Assembly: GCA_017525225.1 (NCBI GenBank)
Contig: JAFXTB010000155.1
Span: forward strand, 19,013-83,012
DNA length: 64,000 nt
Direction: 5' to 3'
From: Kiritimatiellia bacterium
Lineage (GTDB): Bacteria > Verrucomicrobiota > Kiritimatiellia > RFP12 > UBA1067
Each line of letters starts with the position of its first letter. Positions within the stretch are counted from its first letter, which is position 1. Below, piece by piece: positions 10,401-17,412 of the stretch. The notes under the pieces were generated by a model. The model was not told the origin of the DNA. It was given only the letters and a program-made list of their open reading frames with translations, and searched no databases. A program made the position numbers and the translations under genes.

Positions 10401-11646
10401 TCAAGTCAGCGTCCGATATGATCTTCTGCATTATTTGGCCGCCGCGACATGCTTCAGAGGCTCTGGCAAAGCCTCCTTGCCTGATTGGAATTAGACTTTC
10501 ATTCTTAAATGAATTCAAAACCTCTCTTCTGATAACTTCATACTTTTCCGCAATTCCATCTCTTGAATTCGGCAACACATCGAAGAAATCTGTGCTTAAT
10601 AATCCTGACTGCTTAATGATTTCAAGGCTTTTCTGTTGAAGCGCCGCAATAGCCTCCATCAATTTACGATTTTCTGCTGTGTCTCGAATTTCACTACGGC
10701 TTACCGTTGGCGCAAATGATGCATGAATCGAATACCGTAACCCCGAATTCTCACCAGTAGCTGGGAAATGAATATAAACACTTGCATCTGGATCTGAAAC
10801 AATCCGCTGAGTTATTTTCCTCTCGCCGTCCTCTGATACATTTTCTTCGTCAGCTATTCGATAAGCTAATCCAATTGGAATATTCCGCTGCTTTATTTCA
10901 CCATTGTCTTCCACCTGCATTGTAACATCGTCGTCGAAACGAAGATACTTTGTCTCGGAAATCTTTTGACTGGTAAGCGCATGTTTACTCACTATTATCG
11001 AATTGTTCTGGGGCTGAGGCTTTTTGAAAACAAATCCTCCAGCCGGCATTTGGACGCGAACCTCCTCTATATGTCTTAAGAAAACAAACGACCTAGCACT
11101 TAAGTCATTGAGCTCATTCGTGATTTCATTAACGGCTTGAACACTACTTTTGCGAACATGGTCAAACGGCAGCACAAAGATTGTCGTAAAGCCCGGCAGA
11201 ACTCCTATTCTCTGCACTTCATCATCTTCCAAAATTTCTGGCACCACCAGATTCTTTACCTTGAAGTGCCATTCGCCGGAAATAATTTTTGGAGTGTTTG
11301 TATAAGCATAGACAGATTTGAATCCAATTCCAAATTTTCCTATTCGGGTGTCTTCATCACGCTCATTCACTTTAGTACTACACGCAACTCTTGATATAGC
11401 ACTCACATCAGCAAAATTAAAAGCCCTTCCGTCATGCCGGAAAACCAACTGATCTTGTGTCAGAACAAACTCAACCGTTCGTGCTCCCTGGTCCTCCGCA
11501 TTCTGCAACAACTCGTAGATAAAATGCGCGTCCTGAGGGTAGACTTCAATCAGCAACCGCCTAAGAGCCTCAAGTACACTCTTAGACATTTCGTTTTCAT
11601 ACCAGTGCTTACTATCCTCTGCAAGCTTCTTGAATTGCTCATTCAT
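7462..11646 (-). CDS. Sacsin-type HSP90-like ATPase fused to a DUF262 domain
   Basis: This 1394-residue fusion begins with a GHKL/HSP90-like ATPase of the sacsin N-terminal type: ELLQNAED (45-52, the N box with the catalytic Glu), RIGKFGIGFKSV (101-112, glycine lid) and GFTTIFVLPF. A long central region of about 700 residues is not recognised. The C-terminal third is a DUF262 domain with RIPEYQRPYKW near residue 962 and YNIVDGQQRTLTF near 1024. No DUF1524 nuclease follows; that activity sits in the next gene, 11 bases downstream. The architecture suggests an ATP-driven sensor or switch working with the DUF262/DUF1524 partner. Sacsin-like ATPases and DUF262 proteins both recur in defence loci, but I do not know this exact fusion as a named system. 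Confidence 0.8.
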   Translation of the reverse strand: MNEQFKKLAEDSKHWYENEMSKSVLEALRRLLIEVYPQDAHFIYELLQNAEDQGARTVEFVLTQDQLVFRHDGRAFNFADVSAISRVACSTKVNERDEDTRIGKFGIGFKSVYAYTNTPKIISGEWHFKVKNLVVPEILEDDEVQRIGVLPGFTTIFVLPFDHVRKSSVQAVNEITNELNDLSARSFVFLRHIEEVRVQMPAGGFVFKKPQPQNNSIIVSKHALTSQKISETKYLRFDDDVTMQVEDNGEIKQRNIPIGLAYRIADEENVSEDGERKITQRIVSDPDASVYIHFPATGENSGLRYSIHASFAPTVSRSEIRDTAENRKLMEAIAALQQKSLEIIKQSGLLSTDFFDVLPNSRDGIAEKYEVIRREVLNSFKNESLIPIRQGGFARASEACRGGQIMQKIISDADLKIIKKNTNIAWAKNPSQKNSNAYRFFDDIGIEEFNIETLVGECQERHDCAQLFAGKANAELIQLFIYARKEYAAWLHEEFKDGILKVPFIRLQTGELVAANCGKRLVRCCSDVKLIDAVAIHEDFDKYINDCPDGETLKEFFKKLNVDVYDEVSNLKYYIKNFWAGTGEINDATIEENELYFSSMLDLLAANRIYASECRCFPVICCDKRWVRLSEIFLDSPYIDSGLNLVSNVLATVNRFSLSDVYSGILGDRQLTTLREFAKALGIMLELQITCVDSVSEHVKADYLRGAPGNVMKATKEEKDFKIDILGQIIQKLSELQNDPAKLQRVGRLVWQVLISATREQLSAFYKPNRGAEGRISDSSFVIQLKDSKWMPTKNGLKKPCDVDRDSLMPDWEWPVGGYDNPALVAVGFGASTANSRRTKVEREKVCKEFGFENLEEIRQFAELKLRLNQRGMHVREVILNDDGLLASKTKEDHQGDKVGDKDKLPSVRKVVEEEKFLTLDIGIREKLKTLKNQLTMGETLDVLGDKNAMVITIPQLFKMNLRIPEYQRPYKWERDNVWEFMDDIKRMVIDKKPQENDWSDIPYRMGSIILHKEKSADGICVYNIVDGQQRTLTFLLLALALGIECDLLKRPEFYPALIQMPDSRRNLNNNLCHIMDYLKIHGDDCQAKFKEAFTNSLQVVAVCVTERDYAFQLFDSQNIKGRRLEPHDLLKAYHLRELDEDIRLNPDCYENVGHETKDPRLLVVIQWENFDVQDLSYLFDKLLYPILKWSGKERCYGFTTKDLKAFKGVPQRWRGKYGYVDNAFAAVGKFRIGTEFAPGKEFFDMVSHYQVLLKKVREKAESCPGVKPILENRSNNVYIKALFESVLLAYFDRFGLGLPLEEDVNAAIKTLCKWVYSARLDLEYFSPKTPNKYALGVVDGSSNYTNRIAMFFAIRNAVFHTDIAKMAVEMSKSAKEKQKTDDRKSLWELVNAL

Positions 11647-11692
11647 GCGAATCTCTCCTTGTTAGTTCATGGCATGTCATTCAAACGGGAGC

Positions 11693-12127
11693 TCAATGCG
11701 AAGCCAACCACTCGCAAGCACCTGCCCATTTTTGACGCGCATTGTCTAATAGCTCTTCTGGAATACCTTCACCGTTCTCCAGGGACGACCAGAAATCCTG
11801 GAGCTTCCCGAATGCCGCCTGAAAAACCCCATTCCCTCCATTTGATCCCTGAGCAGCTGTGAACGCAGCTGTCCTCATTAATATACGGATGATATCAGAG
11901 ACTTGCTCGCCGCCCCTGTATAAATACAAATTGTAGGAAGGCAATTCGGCCTCATGCATCCGGCTCACATACTCTTCGGTCAGATGCAAGGCGTATTTAC
12001 GATGATTTCGAGGATCCAACCGTTTTTTATCTCCGCCTGGGACCTTGGGCATGTCAAGCCAGGCAAGGAAATACACAGCAACATCTTGCCAGTTTTCCGC
12101 ATTCATAACATCATCCAGCATTATCAT
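11693..12127 (-). CDS. Uncharacterised protein of the DUF262/HATPase operon
   Basis: I do not recognise this 144-residue protein. It is soluble, mainly helical in appearance, and has no signal peptide. The start at ATG 12127 is supported by GGAGG seven bases upstream; upstream in-frame codons would run into the previous gene. Visible features are a charged PGGDKKRLDPRNHRK stretch and an Ala/Gly-rich segment around AAQGSNGGNG. It lies between the 319-residue unknown gene (43 bases upstream) and the sacsin-ATPase fusion (46 bases downstream), in the same direction and with the same AT-rich composition, so it is probably a subunit or regulator of that module. Confidence 0.7.
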   Translation of the reverse strand: MIMLDDVMNAENWQDVAVYFLAWLDMPKVPGGDKKRLDPRNHRKYALHLTEEYVSRMHEAELPSYNLYLYRGGEQVSDIIRILMRTAAFTAAQGSNGGNGVFQAAFGKLQDFWSSLENGEGIPEELLDNARQKWAGACEWLASH

Positions 12128-12170
12128 CGCAGTTCCTCCATTCAGATTCTTCCGAGTTGCTATTAATTCA

Positions 12171-13130
12171 TCAACCTGCCGATGGTACAACTATGAAATG
12201 GCCATGTCCACGCAAAAGGCGAGGTATGCTGATCCTGAAGTCGCCAGGCATATTGCGTGAAAAATCAATGATGATAGACCGACACCCTTTTCCCAAAAGT
12301 TTCTCAACAGGGATCCATGGGCGATCATAATCAGTGGCAACATAATAGGCGTATCGATAGGGGGCGCCTTCTTCACCGCATTTGTAGAGGCGAAAATCAT
12401 CATCATCCGGTAGCCCGAACATCTCATCCAGCCCAGAATGTTCAGGATCGCCGTATCCTTCACCAATGATAACTAGCCCATCGGCAGTAAAGGAATCAAG
12501 GCCAATCTCGCCCTTTCGACAGACATAAACCAACACATGGCGTTGGGAATGTCCCTTCCCGCCTTTAGACTTAGGAGGTTTTGATGCGCCAGAATCTTCG
12601 GCAACAGCCGGAAAGTCACGATTCCCCGCATTTCCACCAGGGACAATGATTCTCCTAATATCGCTTTCCTCTATCTCCTTCAATTCCTGAGGAATAGTAA
12701 AATTCCGAGGTTCAATCTGAATATTCATTTCTCTAAGATCGTAATTCAACCATCCAAAAAGAACAATGCAATAATCCCCAATCTCCCCATGTGTGTAATA
12801 CTGCTGATTATTATGCGTAAACGGATGCTCAAGAATGAACCTCGCTCGAGTATCGTCCGGCGCTCTTGAACCTTGAGCCTTTTGCTCAATCTCTTCGTGC
12901 GTACTTAGCAATCGTCTACCAGACCAGTAATATCTTGTATTCGGACGTTCGTTGCGAAAGCTATTGAATATCGCTTCAGGCACCCCCTTTTCAAACGCAG
13001 TATCAAGTACTTTAAGGAGTGTATCTTTATAGTTCCCATTGTCCAATTGTACATTGTTATCAACAATCACTCTGAACTTACGATTGCCGTTTTGAGGATT
13101 AAACCTCTTGAAGTCATTAAGCCTTGCCAT
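12171..13130 (-). CDS. Uncharacterised protein, first gene of the DUF262/HATPase operon
   Basis: This is a 319-residue soluble protein that I cannot assign. It starts MARLNDFKRFNP, contains a Lys/Ser/Gly-rich linker (about 185-195, SKPPKSKGGKGHS) that divides it into two halves, and ends in a basic, glycine-rich tail. The two halves look like separate domains. It leads the four-gene block 13130-5279 and shares its lower GC. The ATG is preceded only by a weak purine stretch. Position suggests a recognition or regulatory component of the candidate defence system; sequence alone gives no function. Confidence 0.7.
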   Translation of the reverse strand: MARLNDFKRFNPQNGNRKFRVIVDNNVQLDNGNYKDTLLKVLDTAFEKGVPEAIFNSFRNERPNTRYYWSGRRLLSTHEEIEQKAQGSRAPDDTRARFILEHPFTHNNQQYYTHGEIGDYCIVLFGWLNYDLREMNIQIEPRNFTIPQELKEIEESDIRRIIVPGGNAGNRDFPAVAEDSGASKPPKSKGGKGHSQRHVLVYVCRKGEIGLDSFTADGLVIIGEGYGDPEHSGLDEMFGLPDDDDFRLYKCGEEGAPYRYAYYVATDYDRPWIPVEKLLGKGCRSIIIDFSRNMPGDFRISIPRLLRGHGHFIVVPSAG

Positions 13131-13147
13131 TTTATTCTCTTTTTCTT

Positions 13148-13205
13148 TTAATTTTCGTCACAAACAAACGTCATCTTCCCGCCGACACGGTCGACGACGA
13201 TTCCG
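13148..13205 (-). pseudogene. 3' fragment of a retropepsin-like protease gene
   Basis: Just past the nudix stop codon the minus strand encodes DGIVVDRVGGKMTFVCDEN and a stop. This is nearly the same as the end of the intact retropepsin at 24114-24713 (TLVVDRVGGKLTFVKN), and the DNA is also recognisably similar. No start codon or upstream protease sequence accompanies it. It is best read as the tail of a deleted protease gene whose 5' part was replaced by the nudix gene. Confidence 0.6.
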
Positions 13206-13613
13206 TCATACAGCACCTCCAAACACCACCGGCAACAGTTCCGCGTCGGCGGGACAGAAGTCAAGGGAGGACATCTCGGCGGGGGTGTACCAGCCGAGGG
13301 CTTCGTGCTCAAGCGCGGTGGGCTCCGCACCGGGCGCGGGCTCGCAGTCGATGAGCGTCAGGTGGATCGTGCGGTCAGGGTAGGCATGGGTAACGGATGT
13401 GCGGACGCGCGCGTTGACGATCTCAAGCGCGATCTCCTCGCGGCATTCGCGCGCAAGCGCCTCGCAGGGCGTCTCGCCGGGTTCGATCTTCCCGCCGATG
13501 AACTCCCAGTGCCCGCCCAGCGACTTGCCCACAGGCCGCCGACCGAGGAGATAGCGATCCCCTCGGCGGATGATACCGCCTACGACTTCGATGACCTTTT
13601 CTTCCGTGTTCAT
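13206..13613 (-). CDS. Nudix hydrolase, MutT-like
   Basis: This is a 135-residue nudix pyrophosphatase. The nudix box is GKIEPGETPCEALARECREE (41-60), with Gly41, Glu47 and the REXXEE core (Arg55 to Glu60). The flanking LGRRPVGKSLGGHWEFIGG fits the MutT/8-oxo-dGTP or nucleoside-diphosphate-sugar group. Substrate cannot be fixed: oxidised dGTP is the usual guess, but ADP-ribose is worth testing given the ADP-ribose genes nearby. A promoter-like TATGGTATAAT lies about 17 bases before the start (13630-13640). The start at 13613 is chosen because the upstream extension encodes no conserved nudix sequence. The gene abuts a retropepsin gene fragment. Confidence 0.85.
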   Translation of the reverse strand: MNTEEKVIEVVGGIIRRGDRYLLGRRPVGKSLGGHWEFIGGKIEPGETPCEALARECREEIALEIVNARVRTSVTHAYPDRTIHLTLIDCEPAPGAEPTALEHEALGWYTPAEMSSLDFCPADAELLPVVFGGAV

Positions 13614-13629
13614 CTCATCAACCGATCGC

Positions 13630-13660
13630 ATTATACCATATTTCCTGGCGCTTGTGTGGA
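13630..13660 (-). promoter_or_regulatory. Predicted promoter of the nudix gene
   Basis: On the minus strand a -10 TATAAT (13630-13635), directly preceded by TATGG, lies 19 bases after TCCACA (13655-13660). The same TATGG-TATAMT with a TYMACA box 19 bases upstream is seen before the ADP-ribosylglycohydrolase gene (34739-34769) and the RtcR-like gene (38956-38986). Confidence 0.5.
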
Positions 13661-13690
13661 CTTGCTGGAAAATTCCCCTGGACATTAGGA

Positions 13691-14071
13691 TTACTTCGCG
13701 TTCCACGCAATGGCACGCTCGGGATGCCAGCCGAGGAGGTCCTCGTGAATGGGCTCCAGGACGAACACCTTCTCGACGCCCTCCACCTCCACGAGATACC
13801 GCTTGGTCGTAGGTACGTACTCCCACATCTCGGGACTGGTGAAATGCATGATATACCGAATGCGGAAACGATCATGGCGGACGACCCACAGTTCGCCCAG
13901 TACCTTGTAGCGCGCCGAGATCCACGCAAGGATCTCGGCCTGGGTGCCAGTCGGCAGGGACTCGCCGCGGTACTCGACCTGCCCGTCGACGAGACAGTGG
14001 TAGCGCTGCCGGCACGAGGCAAGCGTTTCAATGAGTGAACCGAGCCTGTCAGGTGGATTCCAGATAATCAT
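13691..14071 (-). CDS. Uncharacterised 126-residue protein
   Basis: I do not recognise this small soluble protein. It begins MIIWNPPDRLGSLIETL and is rich in aromatic and charged residues (YRGESLPTGTQ, MHFTSPEMWEYVPTTKRYL), suggesting a compact alpha/beta fold. It lies 77 bases upstream of the nudix start in the same direction. The leader upstream (14087-14106) carries one copy of the GTTTAAT...TTCAACAA motif also found beside the two tRNA-Leu genes. No catalytic motif is visible. Confidence 0.6.
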   Translation of the reverse strand: MIIWNPPDRLGSLIETLASCRQRYHCLVDGQVEYRGESLPTGTQAEILAWISARYKVLGELWVVRHDRFRIRYIMHFTSPEMWEYVPTTKRYLVEVEGVEKVFVLEPIHEDLLGWHPERAIAWNAK

Positions 14072-14086
14072 GTGTCATTCCTTCTT

Positions 14087-14106
14087 CCTTGTTGAAACAA
14101 TTAAAT
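14087..14106 (-). repeat. 20-bp GTTTAAT-N3-TTCAACAA motif, single copy
   Basis: Minus-strand sequence ATTTAATTGTTTCAACAAGG matches the 20-bp units found in tandem downstream of both tRNA-Leu copies. Here it lies 15 bases before the start of the 126-residue gene and is preceded, as at the tRNAs, by GAAACCGT. Confidence 0.45.
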
Positions 14107-14133
14107 CATTGTTGACGGTTTCTTATTGCAGGC

Positions 14134-14874
14134 TTATTCCCCTTTCCAGCCTGGCATCTCTTCCATCCACGGCTCAAGCGGTATAGACTTCGCCCGCAGC
14201 GCGGCCTTGTAACCGGCAAAGTCAAAATCAACCTTGCGGAATTGGACCTCGCCCGTCACCGAGTCGAAGATCACATAGCTAGAGTACGGATTGACCCTGG
14301 GATAGCCCACTGAGCCAACGTTGACCAGGTACGACCACTTGTCGTCCATCTTGAAGTCGTGCGGTTCGAGCTGTTCGCTGTCGGGGTAACCTTCCGTCTT
14401 CACCCTGTACAGCGCCTCTTGGTGGGTATGCCCGACGAACTGGAGCCGCTCACGTCCGTTGAGAATCGAGTCGCGAGCGGCCTGCCTGTCGCGAACATAC
14501 CGCATATCCATCGGCGAGTAACAGCTTCCATGCGCCACCTCGAAGCCGTCGCCCAGGTACACGTATGGCAGCGACCTGAGCCAGGCCAAGTCCTCCTCCC
14601 CCAGCTCGGCGCGGTGCCGATTCACGCCGGCCTGGGCGGAACCGATCATATAGCCGATGCCGATGTAGTCCGCGACAGACTGGTCATGATTCCCCATTAT
14701 CGTGGGAATCTCACACTCGCGCAAGATGCGGATCGTTTCGGACGGATACGGGCCATACCCCACCACGTCCCCGGCGCAGATAACCTGCTCCGCTCCGCAC
14801 TGCTCCGCATCCGCGAGCACCCTCTCGAGAGCCGTCGGATTGGCATGTACATCGCTAATTATTGCAAACTTCAT
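14134..14874 (-). CDS. Calcineurin-like metallophosphoesterase
   Basis: This 246-residue phosphoesterase has the full di-metal motif set: SDVHANP (residues 7-13), GDVVGYGPYP, GNHDQSV, AHGSCYSP and VGHTHQEALY. The family includes bacterial Ser/Thr phosphatases and phosphodiesterases such as YfcE. The GDVVGYGP signature is typical of the group annotated as metallophosphatases of unknown substrate. Cytoplasmic; no signal peptide. AAAGGA lies eight bases before the ATG. It is followed 62 bases later by the 126-residue gene. A different metallophosphoesterase is at 52485-53249. Confidence 0.88.
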   Translation of the reverse strand: MKFAIISDVHANPTALERVLADAEQCGAEQVICAGDVVGYGPYPSETIRILRECEIPTIMGNHDQSVADYIGIGYMIGSAQAGVNRHRAELGEEDLAWLRSLPYVYLGDGFEVAHGSCYSPMDMRYVRDRQAARDSILNGRERLQFVGHTHQEALYRVKTEGYPDSEQLEPHDFKMDDKWSYLVNVGSVGYPRVNPYSSYVIFDSVTGEVQFRKVDFDFAGYKAALRAKSIPLEPWMEEMPGWKGE

Positions 14875-14910
14875 GTCTGTTTCCTTTGCTTTTTGATTTC
14901 TTGCTGTTTG

Positions 14911-15171
14911 TCAACCGCAATTGGCACGGAGTCTCCTACGTTCGGCGAGCCGCCGCCAGAACTCCTCCCTCGCGGCGGCATTTTGGGCCTCCTCCGCTGC
15001 CTTCGCAGCCTCCTGCGCGGCCTTCTCACTCGCGCGCTCGGCGAGAATCTCCAGCGCGCGCTCGCGCGAAGCGTGGTAGATACGCATCACCATCTTCACC
15101 TTGATTTCGGCGAACCGCTTCTCTTCTGACGCTGCTGTACGGGGGCTTCCCGGGACTAGTACAATCTTCAT
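14911..15171 (-). CDS. Small protein with a KVKMVMRIY core
   Basis: This is an 86-residue protein. The ATG at 15171 gives MKIVLVPGSPRT, then the core AEIKVKMVMRIYHASRERAL, then a long Ala/Glu/Arg helix that looks like a coiled coil (ASEKAAQEAAKAAEEAQ). The core is shared with the 97-residue protein at 37706-37999 (AELKVKMVMRIYGVSRKRAL), so the two are paralogues. The pattern of alternating hydrophobics and basics suggests a short helical interaction module. It sits 14 bases downstream of the peptidase gene and upstream of the phosphatase. Function unknown; an adaptor or DNA/RNA-binding role are both guesses. Confidence 0.65.
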   Translation of the reverse strand: MKIVLVPGSPRTAASEEKRFAEIKVKMVMRIYHASRERALEILAERASEKAAQEAAKAAEEAQNAAAREEFWRRLAERRRLRANCG

Positions 15172-15185
15172 TCCGTTTTCTCCTT

Positions 15186-15956
15186 TTACTGGAACCAATG
15201 CTGACTGGTTCCCACCGCCTCGAGCAGTTCCTTGCCCAGTGCGTAGGCACTCTGCGTATCCTCGACGACGAGGTATTCGGAGGAGCTGTGGGCGAGCCGG
15301 CCTCCGTTGCCAACGTTGAAGCACATCACCTTCGTCTTGTCGCGGATCTGCGTGACGTCCGTGAACGGCTCGTCATTGAAACGGGTGACACCGTGCCGGG
15401 CGCAGACTGGCTGCAGAATCTCTCCGAAGAAGCCGTCGGAGTAGAGCAGGCGACCCGAGCAGGTGCGGCTTGCGCGGTTGCGGTCCGGCGAGTCGAACGA
15501 CAGGCAGAAGCCCACATCGCCGAACCAGCCTACATCGAGCTCGCGCGACCCGAGCATGCCCAGCTCCTCTTCAACGAAGAAGACGGCATTCACCACGGGC
15601 AGGACATCCACGAGCGCGAGCGCGATGGCGCATCCGAGCTTGTCGTCGGCCCCGATGCCGCCGTCCTCCGCATACAGCTCCGTATGTCCGCCGCGCACCC
15701 GTTCCAGGATGTCAATCAGCTGGGCCTGGTCGACGAACACGCCCTGCCAGGTCTGGACCGTGTCCATGTGATTGACCAGGCACGGATAGCATCCGCCTGC
15801 CGGATTCCCCTTTGCGAGATAGAGATTCCCCTTCCCGTCGCGGTGATGGTCGATCCCGCGTTCGTCCGCGAACCGTTCGACGTATTCACGGAGCATCGTC
15901 TCCTTGCCGGAGCACGAAGGCACGGACAGCACTTCTTTGACGAACTCTTTCGTCAT
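15186..15956 (-). CDS. M20/M28-like zinc peptidase
   Basis: This 256-residue protein has the metal-site order of co-catalytic zinc peptidases: NHMDTVQTW (His and Asp, about 62-64), GIGADDKLGCAIAL (bridging Asp, about 108), FFVEEELGMLGS (Glu-Glu, about 135), SFDSPDRN (Asp) and LAHSSSEYLVV (late His). The lengths between ligands fit M20/M28-type enzymes lacking the dimerisation lid. Likely an aminopeptidase, dipeptidase or deacylase; substrate unknown. The ATG at 15956, after AGGAAAGAAGAG, is preferred to the upstream ATG at 16013. It differs clearly from the peptidase at 3231-4034. Confidence 0.75.
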   Translation of the reverse strand: MTKEFVKEVLSVPSCSGKETMLREYVERFADERGIDHHRDGKGNLYLAKGNPAGGCYPCLVNHMDTVQTWQGVFVDQAQLIDILERVRGGHTELYAEDGGIGADDKLGCAIALALVDVLPVVNAVFFVEEELGMLGSRELDVGWFGDVGFCLSFDSPDRNRASRTCSGRLLYSDGFFGEILQPVCARHGVTRFNDEPFTDVTQIRDKTKVMCFNVGNGGRLAHSSSEYLVVEDTQSAYALGKELLEAVGTSQHWFQ

Positions 15957-16035
15957 TTCTCTTCTTTCCTTTCTTGAAATCTGCTTTAGTGGTCGCCATT
16001 TGGGCACTGCCATTCAAGTACCCACCTTCGGTTTT

Positions 16036-16404
16036 TCACGCCGCCGTGGTGATCCCCGCCACGGACGGCGCGATGGCGGAAGCATTCGCTTCTACGGTCG
16101 CGGCCGCAGTTTCCAGCGAAGGCCATTCCTCCAGGAGCTCGCCGGTCCAGGCGTCGCACACGTAGCGGCCGCCAGTCATGGTCTCGACCTCGAGCACGTC
16201 GCCGCGGACGCAGGCCGAGGCGATGGCGCCGTCGAAACGGCGGGCGAATATGACACGGCCGCGCCGGGTCCGTACCTGCACATCGTCGGAGCCGAGCCTG
16301 TACTGCGCGAACGGCGTAGACACGGAACGGGTACGGCGGGAGCGCTTCGCGATGGTCGCCGCAGCGACACGATCGGAATTCCAGGATGATTTGAGTGTTT
16401 TCAT
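16036..16404 (-). CDS. Uncharacterised 122-residue protein
   Basis: I do not recognise this protein. A basic N-terminus (MKTLKSSWNSDRV, then RSRRTRS) is followed by alternating beta-strand-like segments (DDVQVRTRRGRVIFARRFDG, VLEVETMTGGRYVCDA) and an Ala-rich tail. The middle could be a small beta-barrel. GAGGAAG lies six bases before the ATG. It follows the 209-residue gene by 56 bases in the same direction. Confidence 0.55.
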   Translation of the reverse strand: MKTLKSSWNSDRVAAATIAKRSRRTRSVSTPFAQYRLGSDDVQVRTRRGRVIFARRFDGAIASACVRGDVLEVETMTGGRYVCDAWTGELLEEWPSLETAAATVEANASAIAPSVAGITTAA

Positions 16405-16460
16405 TGCTTCTTCCTCACTATTAAATACAAAGAGTTTGCGCGCGGATCGAGAGAAGACGG

Positions 16461-17090
16461 CTACCGCATCGTATCGGAAGTGTCATGCGCGGATTCGTCT
16501 TCATGCGCGGCGAAGGTGTCGCCGAGCGATCCCCCGCCAGGCAGCACCTCCACCACCCGGTCCCTCAGCGCGGCGAATTCCGCGTCCGTGAACACGGTCT
16601 TCACTTCGGCGACCCTGAGGCAATCCACCGTCTTCGAGACGCGACGGTAGATGACGCGTGGATTCCCTGAAGCGGCGGCGGCGCGGGTGGAGTCGGCGTC
16701 GATCTCAAACGCGCCGAACGACTTGTACCACCTGGCGCCATCGCGCTCCAGCCGGAAGAACACGTAGCGCGTCTTGGGCGCGGCAAGCTCTTCATTGATC
16801 CGCTTGGCGGTTATCTTGGCGTCATCGTTGTATTCGGAGATGGTCAGAATCTCGCTCCAGCCCTGAGAGTCGGTGTCTGGCCCGTATTCGGGGACGTTGT
16901 GCCAGCCATTGCCGCCATTTTCGGACGGCAGCCAGCCGATGACGTTCTGCTTCCCCGGAACATTGAACCAGGCGTGATACGGCAGCTTCATCGCCGCCAG
17001 GCCGAAGAGGTGCGTAACCTCGGCGACCGTATTGAGGTCGTCTCCAAAAGAGACATGACCACTCCTGAGACAGGAGTTGAATTTGCTCAT
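16461..17090 (-). CDS. Uncharacterised 209-residue protein downstream of tRNA-Leu copy A
   Basis: The start is MSKFNSCLRSGH at 17090; the longer open frame upstream is only the tRNA and its leader read as protein. No family is certain. The segment RYVFFRLERDGARWYKSFG, then FEIDADS and VIYRRVSKT, alternates aromatics and charges like a PUA/SRA-type beta fold, but this is weak. The end is acidic (HEDESAHDTSD). It is the first gene after direct repeat A, whose 3' half (GATTTTGCGTCTGT) lies directly upstream and probably carries its promoter. Confidence 0.6.
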   Translation of the reverse strand: MSKFNSCLRSGHVSFGDDLNTVAEVTHLFGLAAMKLPYHAWFNVPGKQNVIGWLPSENGGNGWHNVPEYGPDTDSQGWSEILTISEYNDDAKITAKRINEELAAPKTRYVFFRLERDGARWYKSFGAFEIDADSTRAAAASGNPRVIYRRVSKTVDCLRVAEVKTVFTDAEFAALRDRVVEVLPGGGSLGDTFAAHEDESAHDTSDTMR

Positions 17091-17151
17091 TTTCTTTGTT
17101 CCTTTGATTGTTGTTGTTGTACCCACCGTGTAGGCGAAGCACAAAAAACTA

Positions 17152-17351
17152 CACAGACGCAAAATCATCCGTTGGCAAGCGGTTTGCGGGCATATCGCAG
17201 GCCGCCGGTCAATTTTTGTTGAAGCTATTAAACCTTTGTTGAAAAAATTAAACGGTTTCTTCTGGATGGTGCCCCGAGGGGGAGTCGGACCCCCACGCCT
17301 TTCGGCCCGTGGATTTTGAGTCCAGGTCGTCTGCCATTCCGACACCGGGGC
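17152..17351. repeat. 200-bp direct repeat, copy A (tRNA-Leu plus leader)
   Basis: This 200-bp block recurs at 22075-22274 in the same orientation. By eye there are about 11 mismatches, all in the non-tRNA half; the 85-bp tRNA half is identical. Read on the minus strand it holds the tRNA, two tandem 20-bp GTTTAAT...TTCAACAA units (17234-17253 and 17214-17233), a TTGACC box and GATTTTGCGTCTGT at the far end. Together the two copies bracket the ADP-ribose gene cassette. This block fills most of the 322-base gap between genes. Confidence 0.9.
17267..17351 (-). tRNA. tRNA-Leu (CAA), copy A
   Basis: The minus strand folds as a class II tRNA: acceptor GCCCCGG with TCGGGGC, a D arm, anticodon loop CTCAAAA with anticodon CAA (17316-17318, reading UUG Leu), a variable arm around GGGCCGAAAGGC and a T stem GGGGG/CCCCC. 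The 3' ACCA is encoded. The T loop reads TCCGACT rather than TTCGANT, so position 55 is C instead of the nearly universal U. An identical copy is at 22190-22274. Confidence 0.9.
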
Positions 17352-17412
17352 GGCGGTTCGCGAATCAGGATGATGAACAAATTCCCCATGAACAACTCGT
17401 CCGAAAATGCCG

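Noticed and set aside
16461..17345. Longer version of the 209-residue gene starting in the tRNA
   Set aside because: The extra codons are the tRNA-Leu and its leader; the other repeat gives the same peptide with no gene behind it.
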